Part shown: piece after piece, positions 32,786 to 46,700 of the stretch
Position numbering within the stretch: position 1 is the first letter of the stretch
Layout: each line of letters starts with the position of its first letter
Assembly (NCBI RefSeq): GCF_022539665.2
Contig: NC_081332.1
Coordinates: forward strand, 5,471,803 to 5,535,802
From: Daphnia carinata
Taxonomy: Eukaryota > Arthropoda > Branchiopoda > Diplostraca > Daphniidae
Direction of reading: 5' to 3'
DNA length: 64,000 bases
The notes under the pieces: generated by a model
The model's database searches: none
What the model was told of the DNA's origin: nothing
The model's input: only the letters and a program-made list of their open reading frames with translations
Made by a program: the position numbers and the translations under genes

Positions 32786-33718
32786 CTCGTGGCTCAATGT
32801 TAGAGCATCGGCGTTGCACGCTGAATGTCTGGGGATCGGTTCCCATACGAGTAAAATAAAATACAAATTCAAAATTACTTCAGAAAACATCCAGGTATTA
32901 CACGTTATTCCTTGAATCTAAGTTGAAGAATTCAAAGAGTGTAATAAATAATAATTGAATTCTTACAGATAAATGATAGACCAGTGGAAACAATGCTTAC
33001 CATCAAAGGTGGCAAAAACAATAAAGTTGAATTGGGCAAGCTAAATAAAAAAAAAGTTGATAAATGTAATGTGTAAACACAGCGATAACAGACAATGAAA
33101 GAAACAAATTTTGGAAAAAATATTTTATAAAAAAAATTTTATTGACAATTCTCTGCACACTACAATTATTTTTGCAACTTTCTCAAAAGGCACAATAGCC
33201 TTTTCATACAAATTGCAGATGAAAAAAGTTGCCGTCAACCCTGTAGAAGGCAGTTGTGGGGAAGATCCTTGCCTATTGATTGACCCACCGGGGAGATCAT
33301 CATAAATTCAAAATTTTTCAAGGTGATTGGCATGTATGAGAGAAGCCGGAAGAAGAGCTGAAGATTTGGAACATTTTTACTGGAGCGATTAACCTTTAGT
33401 TCGGATTTGTCGGGTAGCCACATCGCCCTCCGTGAACACATCATCGGACTAAGCGGACCCCACGTCCCCTTTTTTTTCCGGCCAGAGCCCTCCAAACCTC
33501 GGTATATGTTATTTTTATATATACCGAAGATTTGGAACATTTTTACAGTAGGGATTTGTCGGGTAGCCACATCGCCCTCCGTGAACACATCATACGGGCT
33601 TATTACGAGTCAAACCTCGGTATATGGAAACGACCCCCTACGGGCTTATTACGGGCTACGGAAAGGAAGGGAGCCCAGATATGCACTTCAATTTTTAAAT
33701 AATTAATACCGTAATACG
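32786..33718 (+). repeat. tRNA-headed repeat, right copy of an inverted pair
   Basis: The head at 32786-32851 starts CTCGTGGCTCAATGTTAGAG and ends CCCATACGAG, so CTCGT pairs with ACGAG. The anticodon-arm loop reads GTTGCAC, with TGC (alanine) at the anticodon position. The body to about 33718 is the inverted match of 31810-32436. It contains an internal repeat: GGTAGCCACATCGCCCTCCG occurs twice, at about 33412 and 33562. No protein is encoded. Confidence 0.6.
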
Positions 33719-35359
33719 CGGGAATACACAGGCGACTGATGGAGGGAAATTCAATTCCGTACTTCAAATTATTATAACTTTTCGTTATCACATCCCAACC
33801 AGAAACCTTCGCAGGTTCACTATTGCTATTAATCTAAATTAAGAAAATAAAACATAGATAAGCATAAGACGTTCTTATTGATATCGCTTACATGGTACAT
33901 AAATTCATCATCTCCCATATTCCTGTAGATTCCTGGCAGGAGCTTCTAAAAGGCTATGCAGTTGCAAATGATCACCAAGCAAAACTTGAATACGAAAGTT
34001 TGGGAGAACCTTTCGTGTTGGCCACAGAGACCTTCCATGGGCTTTCCGATTGGACGTTCTATGTACCTTAAAAAAAAAAAAGAAGAAAGGTTACATAGTT
34101 GGTTGTTTTGATCACTAAACGTGAATGTAAAGAAGGTACATGGTCTCGGCAGTCTTGACGACAATTTCCATTATAACCTCATATCACCTCATTTTATGGA
34201 AAAAGAATTTCGTAGGCGACAGTTCAGAATAGAAAATGGTTGCATTCAAATCTTTTGACAGGTGGGATTAAGGAATGTCGCCTTAGGGAGTGCAAACCGC
34301 GATTTTCAAAACTATTAAATGCTTGTTAGCCATTGAAAGATTGCTGGCTGACGCAGACAATCGTTTGGGACATGATTAATGAGCTGTTTCGTGGATAAAG
34401 CTCGTTTTTTTTTAGTCCTCTCCAGGATGACATGAATTCCAGCATGTTCTACACATGTATCAGCACTTAGCGATACACCAATTAAAACAATTTAAAAATA
34501 TAAAATAGTACCACCTTTTAATGTTTTTGACTCCATGATTCATCTTCATTGCAATTGTGAAGGCAAGACAACTGACCTATGGTGATTTATTCATCGCACT
34601 TGCCATAACCGTTTTCCCAATGTATCAGCTATTCTGCCAACAGTAGTTTACTAATACAACATTGACGATTAAAATTAGAAAACTAAACAAACTCAGCAGA
34701 AAAGCATTACCAGGGAGTAACATCTTGCATGTTGACGAAGAATCCTTGGTTTATCATGTACATGGCAGAATATCCACATTGCCTGGATGGCACAATCCTT
34801 TGCATAATCACACAAATAGTAACTAAAACATATTGAATTGAAACAAAATTTAAATGAAATTTTACCCAACAGCTGGCTGCACCTCTGAATTCCAAAACTA
34901 CGTCTACACATTCATATCAAGCTTTTCCAGCAAGTCTCACCTTTGGCATTTGTTTAAATCATTCCTTCAAAAATTTTTAATAAATGTAAATAAAGTAAAC
35001 AATTGATATTTATGTGACGTCGGAGTACCATTTGGCTGTCAAGCATTCCATACAAGATAGGCATTTTGAAGAATCAGTGGCAGCAATCAAGTGCTACAAT
35101 TTGAATATGGGCTAGGTGTTATAAGTTGCTGAGGGCTCTCAATCCCTAAACTGAACCTTGCTCACTGATGTGACAATCTATAAAAGGATTTAAATCTTAA
35201 TTAATGAGACATGCAGGATACTGTATAAAATTATAGTCAAGATGGTACCAAATGCTGAGTTACTAGAAATTTTGCCTGGGAAATCTCCAACTGACCATGT
35301 GAAACATAAGTCAGCTGTACTGCATTTGCAAATCCATTGTTCAAGTAACCATATCCAAT
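33719..35359. other. Gap with a few degenerate coding-like fragments
   Basis: Minus-strand pieces near 33890-34090 and 34700-34911 look like decayed exons: one reads VLLGDHLQL in one frame, and another has a donor after GGTGCAGCCAGCTGTTGG. I cannot assemble a frame or name a family. The rest shows nothing I can support. Confidence 0.3.
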
Positions 35360-35479
35360 CCATGTCTGAAGGAATGAATGGGAAAATTAAATAGGAATCT
35401 GGCCGCTAGATGGCCATAGCTGTAAAAAAGAAAAAAAAGGCCAAAATTTTTTTTTTTTTGGGGGTAAAACGGATTGCCA
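35360..35479. mobile_element. Truncated copy of the TGGCAATCC MITE
   Basis: Only the right terminal repeat is clear: GGGGTAAAACGGATTGCCA ends at 35479 and is followed by TA. The left end cannot be placed; a remnant of the internal CCGCTAGATGGCCATAGC segment, as in the 30353 element, lies at about 35401-35420. Confidence 0.55.
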
Positions 35480-35519
35480 TAAAAAGCGACATCTCTTGGA
35501 ATTGGCTGAAAATCACAGG

Positions 35520-36500
35520 CCATAATCAAAATTAAACGCTGATTTCGAATCAGTGATTTGTTTTGACCCTAAACAAGCCGTTTTCAAAATAACGGAAAAA
35601 TTGCTGTTAGCGCACTAACTTAATTTTTGTTTTTTACAGTTAATTCATAAACTATAAGCCCAATGCCAAAATAAACATGATTTTCGTAATAAGCGATGAA
35701 TTCTGAATCGGAATAACATATTTTTAACTAAATCTAGAATTTGACGAAAATTAAAAAAGTGGGAAGGCTATTTGCCTTCTTACTTTTTCATTTTTGGCCA
35801 AATTTTAAATTTTGCTTAAAATACATGAATTCGATGCAAAATGGAATGCTATTCATGAAAATAAGGTTTATTTTTGAATTAGCCTTATAGTTTTTGAATA
35901 AAAAAAAAGAAAACAGAAGGCCGGGCTTATGTTGTCAGGCTTAAAATTTTGTCCTATTAAAAAATAATATCATTAAATCTAGATAACTACATATGATTCT
36001 GATTCAAAATTAACCAAGAAAGACGAAAAATGGAAGTTGTTTTTATGTAGAGTTTATAGTTTTTGAGCAATCTAAAATATTATAATTAGGGGCGAATCGT
36101 AACCATTACTAGCGCGCCAGTACGCTATAGCACTAGCATGACACATCAAACTTCTTTGATTATTCAAAAACTATAAACTCTAATTAATGTAAAAACAGTT
36201 TATTTTCGTATCCTCGTTAAATTTGGAATCTAAATTATACATAGCAATCTTTTTTTAATGATATTATTTTTTTTTAAAGGATAAGTCGGGCTTATTTTTT
36301 TGTCGGACTTAAAATTTCTATTGGCCATATATATTGATGTGGCGCGCCAGTACGCTACAGCGCTCGAGCGACACATCAAAGTTCTTCGATTTTTCTTAAA
36401 TAATTAATAAACACAGATAACTATGCATGATTTTGATTCAAAATTTAATTATAATAACGAAAATGATTTTCAATTTAGCGTGAAATTTATGGTTTTTGAG
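35520..36500. repeat. Cluster of interspersed repeat copies in both orientations
   Basis: Copies related to 29990-30330 occur here directly (about 35632-35770 and 36112-36290) and inverted (about 35930-36080). The motif GCGCCAGTACGCTAYAGCRC followed by ACACATCAAA appears at 36112-36150 and 36341-36380. Runs of sequence such as AATCTAAAATATT and TATAGTTTTTGA recur. No coding sequence is seen. Confidence 0.6.
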
Positions 36501-39500
36501 TAATCTAAAATATTAAAGTAGTTGCGCTATAACAACTTTGCTTGAAACCACGGCTTGTTCATCGATTTTATCATCACCGGTAACGCTCAGTGGCAACTCT
36601 TTCAGTTTCCTTGAATATTGTTAGTTTAAATTCATTGTCTGCTTGCGACACACGTGATGCAGGCGACAAAGGAAGACAATTGATTGGGTCAAACGCGGAA
36701 ACCGATGGTAAAATGCCGCACGGTATTTTTGTAAATACTGATACACACTTTCATTAAAATTTAAAACAAAAGCAAAGTGAGAAATAGAATACGGATTTGA
36801 TTGTACATATAAAAATTAAAAAGTAAACAATATAAAGCTGTTGAAATACGCAAGAACGCCACCCTTAGGTTGAAGCTAAAGTTAAACACGGGGGAAAAAC
36901 TCGAAATTCGATACGTGAAGTACTGGCGCGCCTGGGTGCTTTTGTTGCACTAGCGCACCAGCTGGGATCAGGTTGGGCCCTAATAGTAAGCTATCTATTA
37001 AGTTACAAAAAGTATGAATTTTGCATATCATAAAGTGACAAACTAAATTTACAACCGGGCTTCCATTGGTTGCTACTCCCTGACTTGAGAAGTCGTTGGT
37101 TTCCAACGGCTTTACTCTTTTCTGATTGAATTCCTATCGCGTATTAGAAAAAAATCGTAAAAATGATATCAGTTGCGATCAAAGTAGAATCCCAATCGGT
37201 TAATTTTCGAAAAGGTTTTCAGAAGTCATTCTCAGAACACTTGCAATCAGCAACTATCCCGAAGTCAATTCCCAATCGTGAACAAGTGTGCTGTGCAACT
37301 GAATCTCTTGTTTTTGTACTCCTTTAGTTTTACAATTGACTCACGTACAATACTTTTTAATGAATTCTGCAAACATCAGTGCATGGCATACAAAATTCAT
37401 TTTCAGTTTTCTCTAGCTCTCAGACTAACTTATGCACCCACCAGCGAGCGAGTCACTTCACGTTAAGAGGCTTTTTTCTCTTTCAAAATTTATTATTCCT
37501 TACCCTTTAGCTGCGTTTCCCTTCTTTAGATGGCGTTGGTCGTTATGATTGAAATAAAACTTGCTTATATTTTAAGGTCACTGCTCATGTCTAGTGGTGA
37601 TTGTCGGAAGAACGTGTGTTACGGCACGCCGTCGTGAAGTTGGCTGAATTACAAAACATGCCTTTCTGTGTCGTTCTGTGATTCACGTAAGTCGTGTCGT
37701 AACCACCGTTTGCAATTGCCTAACCAATTAAAGCTTCTGGAGTGGCTTTTCCACAAAAAAATGTCAACCCAGACGCTGACCAAAAAATTGCGGTAGTGCG
37801 GGTGAAATGAAAACGTGATCAAGACATACATTTACACACGTTAATTAAAGTTGATGGTTCCAGTTATCTTACCACAATTGATGAACGTCACGCACAGGAA
37901 AGCCCTAGTTGAAATTACACAGCCAAGAAAATTGCAGGGATTCTTTTTCGTGGAAAACTTCAGTTCTTCACATCTGCATATTTCGTTAGTTAGCCCTACG
38001 TAGGTCTTCCAAAAAATTCAAGTAAGATGCTTTCTAACCGCTCTTCCCTTAACCCTTTGTATCTATTAATATACAAGTAAGTAAGACGTAGGTCAAACAA
38101 CGAACGAAATTTAATTAGAGCTTGGCAAAATCTGCCCGTCATCACGACTATTACTTTATTGCGGCTACCTATATTTAATTTATTTTATCACCTGGTTTTA
38201 TTGCCGATGATAATGTTTGCAGGTGAGTTTGAGCTAGATATGACGTAATATGCAAGATCAACCCCAAAATACATTCGACATCTTTTCAAAATACCGATTA
38301 TCCGTTAGGTACTTTACTACCTCCTAGCGTTCCAATGAGTGGTAAAGTGTTTTCTTTTTATCGTACACGGAATACGCCAAACAAATTAAGAAACGAGTAT
38401 GCCGGATTGCTTAGCAAATTAAAATGCCTGTCGTCTTAAAACTAAATGCCAAATTGTTTGGTTCTGTTTTATGAGGCAGACGATTGCTTCCTAGATTACG
38501 CCACAGAATTACGAAAAGCACTAGCAAAAGATTTAAGATAACAGGACAACATGCACTTCGGCTGCCATCATAAAACAGTTCCTTCGACCTCGAAAAATTT
38601 CTAGGGTTTGAAACATTATAATTTATTCAAAAAATTTCGGAATCTCAAATATCAATGTGCTCTCTACATTGACCACACCCAACATTTTTTTAAATGTTTT
38701 TTTTTTCCTGCAAATTTCACGAGTTTTAATTTAATTATGGGCCGTGGGAGAAAACGATACCTTTCAACGATGAAGCATACTCATCATATGACGTGACAAC
38801 TCGATCACAAGGAACAAGCTGAGCCGAAATTAGAGATCTCCCCCCAATATTTGACTGGTGACATCATTGATGGCAACGAACATGCAAAGGGTAAACGTGC
38901 TATTCTTGTCTTTTCTAAACCAAAATAGAGTAACCATGGTAACAAAACAAATACATAAACCACCCGCACTTCCCGTTTGGAAACGTATTCCATAGAACTT
39001 CCCTTGATGATAAAGATACAGATACAATAATTGATCGCGTGTGAAACGTGCACAGTAACTTGTTCGTAATACTACTCGTTAGATACGTACCATGGAAAGC
39101 TGTTAATCTCAACAATCAACTAAAGGGATCTGCGTCTCCGAGTTCAAGGTAACCTTGTGCTGGAAAATACACGTAGACACACATTAAATAATGGAATCTA
39201 AAAAGGAAACATCTAGATAGTTTTCGGTTCCAAAAGATTGTTGACTTCATGATCTGTCATACTGCTAAGTGCTAACTAAGAATAGGCGCTATTCTTTTGT
39301 TTGTCAACGAAGTACAAGAATTGCTCGCTAGGTAACTCTCACGTTTGCCGGGCGGCTGCTTTGAAAAGATGTCTGACTCTAATGTCTAGGAAAGTGTGTT
39401 TTTTTTTTCGAATGAAATTCTAATTATAGACAGTCGAGTTTCAAATGTGCAGTCTCTACATGAGGAGGAAAACATTTGCGTCACGTTCTTGCCTATCCCA

Positions 39501-40050
39501 CGGGATAAAAAGATGTACCTACTGCTCCGTATGCCGTGATGAAACGCCAACTTTCTGAAATGTGACAGCCAAGATAGGGAGGATTCATCCATATTTGAAC
39601 AGGACTAAAAGAGGTCGAATGAATTTAGATTTTTAATTTTTGCTTAGCACAGTTTTGACTTTTCCTCGTTTTTATTGATGCCTGCTTATTGTCCCGAGTT
39701 GTTCTTGTTGCATATCAAACGTTTTCATTCTCTCGACAAGATGATTGGCAGTGGCTTTCTTCATCGCAGCATACCTTAAATTGGCCTGTTGTTTTCAGAA
39801 TGGTTTTTATGTTTAAAAATTCGACAGCCTCCAGCACTAAAAAAAGGAATTTAGCCACCCCATGACCACCTCACTTCTTTACGAAGCAAAAAAAACTGAG
39901 ACCTACTCTCCTCTTTTTGGATACACAAAAGGGTGGCTAAATAGAAACCCCCGGATCTTTTTGGATAGAAGCAAGAGGGGGCTGGCACCATCCTATCTGG
40001 TGTTTCCGTCGAGTGTGAGAGAGTGCTGGAGCTGGAGGGGCCTTTCGCTT
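36501..40050. other. 3.5 kb with no recognisable gene
   Basis: One more inverted trace of the GC-rich motif (TACTGGCGCGCCTGGGTGC) is at about 36921. Otherwise I see no exon, RNA gene or element. The right part may carry regulatory DNA for the cotransporter gene. Short frames such as 38805-39115 and 39851-40077 overlap each other in opposite strands and frames and look like chance. Confidence 0.45.
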
Positions 40051-40088
40051 TATAAACAGCCAACGCTGTCACTTTGAGCTTCGTCAGT
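40051..40088 (+). promoter_or_regulatory. Candidate NKCC core promoter
   Basis: TATAAAC at 40051-40057 is followed by the arthropod initiator TCAGT at 40084-40088. The spacing is slightly longer than ideal. The leader then runs to an acceptor (TATTTAG) ending at 40743, just before the start codon at 40755, so the 5' UTR contains at least one intron. Confidence 0.4.
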
Positions 40089-40754
40089 CTGTAGTCTTCG
40101 CCTACCGGTCGGTCTGCATGCTTGTGTCTGTTCCTCTTCGTTAACCGGCTACCGGTCTCACTATTCGTAGCTGTGCCGTTAACTTCAAGTGCCCCACGTG
40201 TCTTTCTCGTACTTCTAATCAGACGCTTTCAACTTATCCGTTTCTGCCATCCTTGCTGGTAAACCTAACAATTATCATCAATATTTATTTTATTTTTTTA
40301 CAGTGATTAGTTGTCTAGGATTAAGTTGAATTACTATGAAAAGTGAAAGCAGCAGTTGAATCTAACAGTGTTGATTCAGTTTAAGCGATTGAGGCGATCG
40401 AGCGTTGTTCAAACTTTGCCAGTCATTCTTCCATGATTACAAAGACAACAGCATTTTTCTTTTATTCCTAAAATTTTAAAGAAGTAGGATTTCTGACAGG
40501 ACGCTACATTAAAGATGTATTAGGTTCTCTTCGAAATCCTAGTGACATCGATTGTTCTATATGCACCTTTGTGATTTTTTTATGATACAAGCAATATCAT
40601 TCGACATTTCTATCGATCCCATCCCAACTGTAAATGGCATCGTAAAATGCCCACTGTCTCTACAGGGATTGTACCTACAATGGCGAATATTGATTATCGA
40701 ATTGTACATGTTTTGTTTTTTGTTTGCTTGTGTGTATATTTAGGTTCGTAGATC

Positions 40755-43700
40755 ATGACTGACGCATTATCCAAACGCAATCGTTTCAAAGTGAACCGAG
40801 TCGACTCTGGAGGCGGAAATTCCGAAGAAGATGGCGATGATTCGGAAGTACGCTACACTTTCTGCTAACCACCATTTTTCTTTTTCGTTCTCTACATACA
40901 CGTTCTCCTATTTTTTAATCATAAAATATTGAATCTAATGCGGTCTGCTTGAACGATTATTATATTCCAGAAGGGCAATAGCTCGGAGGCGATCGAAATG
41001 GGCGAACGGCCTGGCTCGGCCGCGTCCAACGAAGGTGAACGGGCGTCCTCTCCGACTGCTCTTTTGTCACAAGGCAATACCTACATGACGATGAACGAAA
41101 GTGGTCAACGGACATACGCCGCTACCAAAAGCTTACGCCACCAACTGACCCGTGAAGCGTTGCCTCGGCTCGACAACTACCGCAACATCCTTTCAATTCA
41201 AGCCGGCCATAGACCGACCCTGGACGAACTGCACAATGCAACCATTCACGAAAAGGTAATTTTGTTTACTTCTTTTTTTGAATACGACGTCACGTAACTA
41301 GCGTACCGGAACAATTTAAATAATGAAGTCGTGCAATCCTGGATAGTTTGCGGTCATTGAGCCTTTATTGGTTTTCCGTGAAACAAAGAAAAACAAAAGC
41401 CACAACTGCAAGTAATCCGTCAGACAGTGACTATACCCCCAAATCGAGAGCAACGACCACACGCGAACTTCTGAAGCCAAAAGTAAAACAAAATTTAAAG
41501 TAAAGCTGTCGACGCACTCGGACGTACTGTAAGAAAATTAGCCAAAGGAGGTGACTAGAAAAAAACGTAGAACGCCGGGTTTTCTCCCCCACTTTGCAAC
41601 GACTATTGCTCTAACGGCTGTTGAACTTGACAAAAAAAAAGCAGCCCTTCCCACAAGTCTAATGACCTGGTACAGAAAAAAAAAAGGGAATAGATTGCTC
41701 TATACTAGCTAAGAAAAAACACACCCATCCCTATAAGGTCTTACGTCGTAAAATGATTCTAACTTAAATTTCATAGAAACGTCCTCGTCATTTGATACCA
41801 TGCGTAATGACTATGCGAGCTTCCCGAACTTAAGGTTTTTTTGTCAATTCACACTAGAGAAAATGTTTGCGATCTCCGATTTCTATGGGTTTTTTTTTAA
41901 ACAAAAAGAGTTCCCATTTTCTTTCATCATAATTCAAAGGAAAATGGGTGCCCTTTTATTTTGCAGCCAAAGTCCGCAGAATTAAAACGGTGTTACTTAA
42001 ATACTCGTGTGAAAATACGCCGTTCGAATAGAAATTGCGTATTCGGAGGCAGCGCATTCAATTTAAATTAACCACTGTCCCATCAATCGACACGATCCCG
42101 CTCTGATCGTTACAACACACCTGATTTTTTCCAAGTTTTCCACTTATTGGAAACACGTAATCGATGTGAAAAATACTGACGTTTGAAAACATCTCCCTAT
42201 TGTCTGACCATCAAACGTCGGCACGTCTAATTATGGACAAGTTGTTTTGAGGGTGTGCCCGTCTCCTAGATTTTCGCCACTGGCCATTAAAAATGGAAAT
42301 AGAATATCAGAAGAATAAAATCAAAAATACGTTTTCCTTCAGCACGAATATGTTCCCGCTATAGCGCACTTTGATCTGCTACGACGTAATAACAAGCAGC
42401 GATACCTTTTATAGGAGTAATAAGTATCAGATTTTCCTACCTTCTCTGATGAATCATTTCACCTTTCTCGGGCGTTCCGTTGAACACGGAACCGTGATGC
42501 TGGGGTCACTCCAAATTGCGGCAGTCTTATTTACGCACGCCCTTTATTTGCTTGTACTAGTTAAGCAACCGTTTTGTTTGGCTTCGTCTTTGTAATTCAA
42601 TCTCTTTGGCAAATAGCCTCAAGTAGAGAAAGCCAACGAGGTCGTCCCAGACACTTTCGTTAAATTTGGCTGGATCAAAGGAGTCTTGGTGCGATGGTGA
42701 GTATTCTAATAATGCTAAACAAACCAAATGTTATTTTTATCTGAATTTCAATATTCTTCTTATCAAACAGTCTACTCAACATTTGGGGTGTAATGCTTTT
42801 CCTTCGCCTTTCTTGGGTAGTAGGACAAGCCGGAATAGGTAATTTAACCATTTTCACGGTAATCATATCCTTCTAGAGTAAATAATCACTTTGGATGAAC
42901 CACAGGTGAGGGAGTAATTATCATCACGCTGGCCTGCGTTGTTACTACTATTACGGGACTATCAATGAGTGCCATCAGTACCAACGGTAACATAAAAGGC
43001 GGCGGAACGTATTACATGATCTCGCGATCGCTTGGCCCGGATTTTGGCGCTTCCATCGGTGTCATCTTTGCCATCGCAAATGCTGTCGCCGTAGCTATGT
43101 ACACCATCGGTTTTTGCGAATCGCTCAACGACTTGCTGAAGACGTTCGATCTCAAAATCATCGACAACGGTGTCAATGATGTGCGCATTATCGGCACCAT
43201 CACCATCATATTACTAACTGGAATCGTCGTCATCGGTCTCGAATGGGAAACTAAGGTAACCACTGGCATGTTGTTAATTAAAAAAAAAAACTATTATTTT
43301 ACCTGATCTCGTTTCAGGCACAAATCGTTTTGCTGGCCATCTTGATTGTCGCTCAAGTAGCCTTCGTCATCGGTAGTATTATGGGCCCAATGGACGATGA
43401 GGAAAAAGCTAAAGGATTTGTTGGTTATAGTAGTAAGTTTTCTTTCAGTCAAATCAATTACTGTATAAGTTAATACATTTTTAACTTTGAAAGGCGAGTT
43501 ATTCGTGGAAAATTTTTCACCTGATTACCAATACAGCGAAGGCAAAGAACATAGTTTCTTTACCGTATTTTCCGTCTTCTTTCCGGCTGCGACGGGCATC
43601 TTGGCTGGAGCCAACATTTCCGGCGATCTCAAAGTCAGCTTACAATGTCCTATCCATAAAAAATTAAGGAGATGTTCAATTTGATTTCTATTTTAGGATC

Positions 43701-46700
43701 CTCAACATGCTATTCCTAAAGGAACTATGTTGGCCATTGCTATTACAAGTTTGACATACGTCGGTTTCGCCATTATTTGCGGTGCGACGGTTTTGAGACA
43801 GGCCACCGGCAATGTTGAAGATCTCTACAATGGCACGCTCACTAACTGCACCGAGGGTTGCGAATGGGGACTCCAAAACAGTTTTCAGGTAAAGTCGTCA
43901 TTATCATGTTATTTAAGATATGCAGATTCTTGTTCCTTTTTTGTAATCAAACGACAACCTTGTGATTGATATGAAAACAGGTTATTGAACTGGTTTCGGC
44001 TTTCGGTCCTTTGATTTACGCCGGTTGTTTTGCGGCTACCCTCAGCTCTGCTCTGGCCAGTCTCGTCTCTGCACCCAAAGTGTTCCAGGCTTTGTGTAAG
44101 GATAAACTTTATCCTTATTTGGGTCCGTTTGGTCGCGGATACGGTAAAAACAACGAGCCAGTTAATGGTTACATCTTGACATTTATCATCGCTTTGGGCT
44201 GCATCATTATCGCCGAGCTCAATGCCATTGCTCCCCTCATCTCCAATTTCTTTTTGGCTGCTTACGGATTGGTCAATTATTCAACTTTCCATGCCGAAAT
44301 GGTGAAGCCTGTTGGATGGAGGCCTACATTTAGGGTAAAGAAGAATGAATAACTAAATTGAATATAATCATAATTATAACTCTTGTGCTTTTGTTTTAGT
44401 ATTACAACGGATGGATGAGTTTAATTGGGGCGATTCTTTGCGTGGCCGTCATGTTTTTGATGAATTGGCCCACCGCACTCGTCACGTTTGGCTGCCTGTT
44501 TGCTTTGTATCTTGTTGTCATCTATCGCAAACCCGGTACGTACCAGTCAGCACCGTATTATTAGCTTTTCTTTTTAAATCAAACATTTTGTTTTCCTTTC
44601 AATGTATCAGACGTGAACTGGGGATCATCGACGCAAGCCCAAACTTACAAAGCAGCTCTGAACAGCATCCAAGAACTGGTGCACATTGAAGAGCATGTGA
44701 AAAACTATCGACCCCAAATCCTTGTCCTTTCCGGCTTGCCAAGCGCTAGACCTCCTCTGGTCGATTTCGGCTATTCAATTTGCAAGCATTTGTCCATGAT
44801 GGTATGCGGACATATTGTCAAAACTCCCCTGAATCAACGTACTCGTACATCCTACACGCAACGAATGTACCACTGGTTGCGCGATCACAAAATCAAAGCC
44901 TTTTACAGTCTTGCCGACAATACGGGTTTCAAAGGTACGTCGTATAAGCTCTCGTGTCACGAAGACAATCAATTTTAAATATTTTAAATCTATTATAAAT
45001 AGAGGGAGCTCAGGCATTGATGCAACTTAGCGGTCTAGGCAAAATGAAACCCAATATGGTATTGATGGGTTACAAACGTGACTGGAACACCTGCTCTGAA
45101 GAAGAACTGAACGCCTATTTCGGAGTGATTCAGTAACACTTAAATATTGTTAAATTACCTTTGACATTTCGTATCTGATTTCGTCCAATTCCCCGTACAG
45201 TGCTGCCTTTGACATTTACTTGTCTTTGGCTATTCTCCGAGCGCCCGAAGGATTAGACTTCTCTGGCCTGATCGCCGAATCTTACATCTCTCCTATACCA
45301 ATAGCTGTTTCTGGACCAACAGACAGCTCTGCTGCACCGTCCGGCTCGCTCGACGTCCCCGGTGTAGTAGCTGCCACTCTGAAACCATCAGCAAGTACCG
45401 CTTCCGGATGGAGTGAAAAGAAAGCCCATTCCCAGGAATCTCTTCAATCGCAGGGTAAAGATTGTCCTATTTAAGCATCTGTTATCAGGGGGGGAAAAGA
45501 AGAAAAAAAGAAATAGTTCATTCAGTCATAAATCAATACGATCGCTGTCTCTATATCTTCTGTAGAGCCTTCGCGATTCCTCTGTTTTTCGCCCTCTTCC
45601 AACTGGCGAGGTAAAAAAGTCGTTCAAAAACAAAACAAAACAAAGTACGCATGCCTTTTCGTGTGTGTCAGTATGGGCGTACTAAATGTGTCACCAACTT
45701 ATACGTCTATAATGATTATTCCGCCCTTCCTCTACTTGACCCTGTTTTCGTAACGTTGCACCCAAGTGCATGAAAAGCTCGTGACAGCCATCCGTTCAAG
45801 ATGGATTTGTCTCCATTTATCCTCTTACTTATGCTATTTTTGTTGCCGTGTTATTAGGAAGCAGCTCCGAGCAAACCCCGCCGGGCACTCCTGCAATGAA
45901 GCGAGCCAACGATTCACAACCTGACTCCTTGGCCGACTCCACTGCCGTCGTCAATCAAGGAGGATTAGGGCTGAAGAAGAAGAAGAAGAAGGGATCTCGA
46001 GAAAACCTTTTTACAGACCCGGCTGGCAATCCGTTGCCAAAAGAACTTCTCAACAATGTTACCTTGTTCCAGCGAAAACAAAAGAAAGGCATTATCGATG
46101 TCTGGTGGCTATACGATGATGGAGGTTCGTTTGAAAACAAAAACTCAATCAATTTCTTTTTTTCCTTCTTTTCCTTTAAAACTTAATACCCGTGTGACAT
46201 CCACAGGATTGACTCTATTGTTGCCCTACATTCTAACGACCCGTCCCAATTGGAGTTCGTGCAAACTACGAGTTTTCTGTTTAGCCAACCGCAAAGAAGA
46301 GTTGGATAGTGAACAAAGAAGGTAACTAAGACGATTCCATTGCTAATAAATGTATATCTTAATTGCGGTTGTTAAATCAAGTTTCTTTTTTTTGTTCCCT
46401 TGACCTTAAAGAATGGCCGCCATGTTGTCTAAATTCCGTATCGATTTTTCGGATGTTATCGTTATCACCGACATAACGAAGAAGTCGTCCGAATCGACGC
46501 GCAACTATTTCGACGGTCTTATCAAAAATTTCGTCAAAAACGAAGACGGGCAGGGTAAGTTGTCATTTAAATATCTACGTATGACATCGTATCGCACAGA
46601 AACAATTTGAAAATCTTTGATGAGCAGATGCCAGAATTACGGAATCTGAAATGCTTGCCCTTCGCGACAAAACTAACCGCCATATGCGGCTCCGTGAACA

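Noticed and set aside
32429-32851. Functional tRNA genes
   Set aside because: Acceptor stems pair poorly and one anticodon loop lacks U33; the sequences fit tRNA-derived repeat heads better.
38805-39115. Three overlapping minus-strand frames
   Set aside because: They use different frames over the same DNA, as expected for chance open frames.
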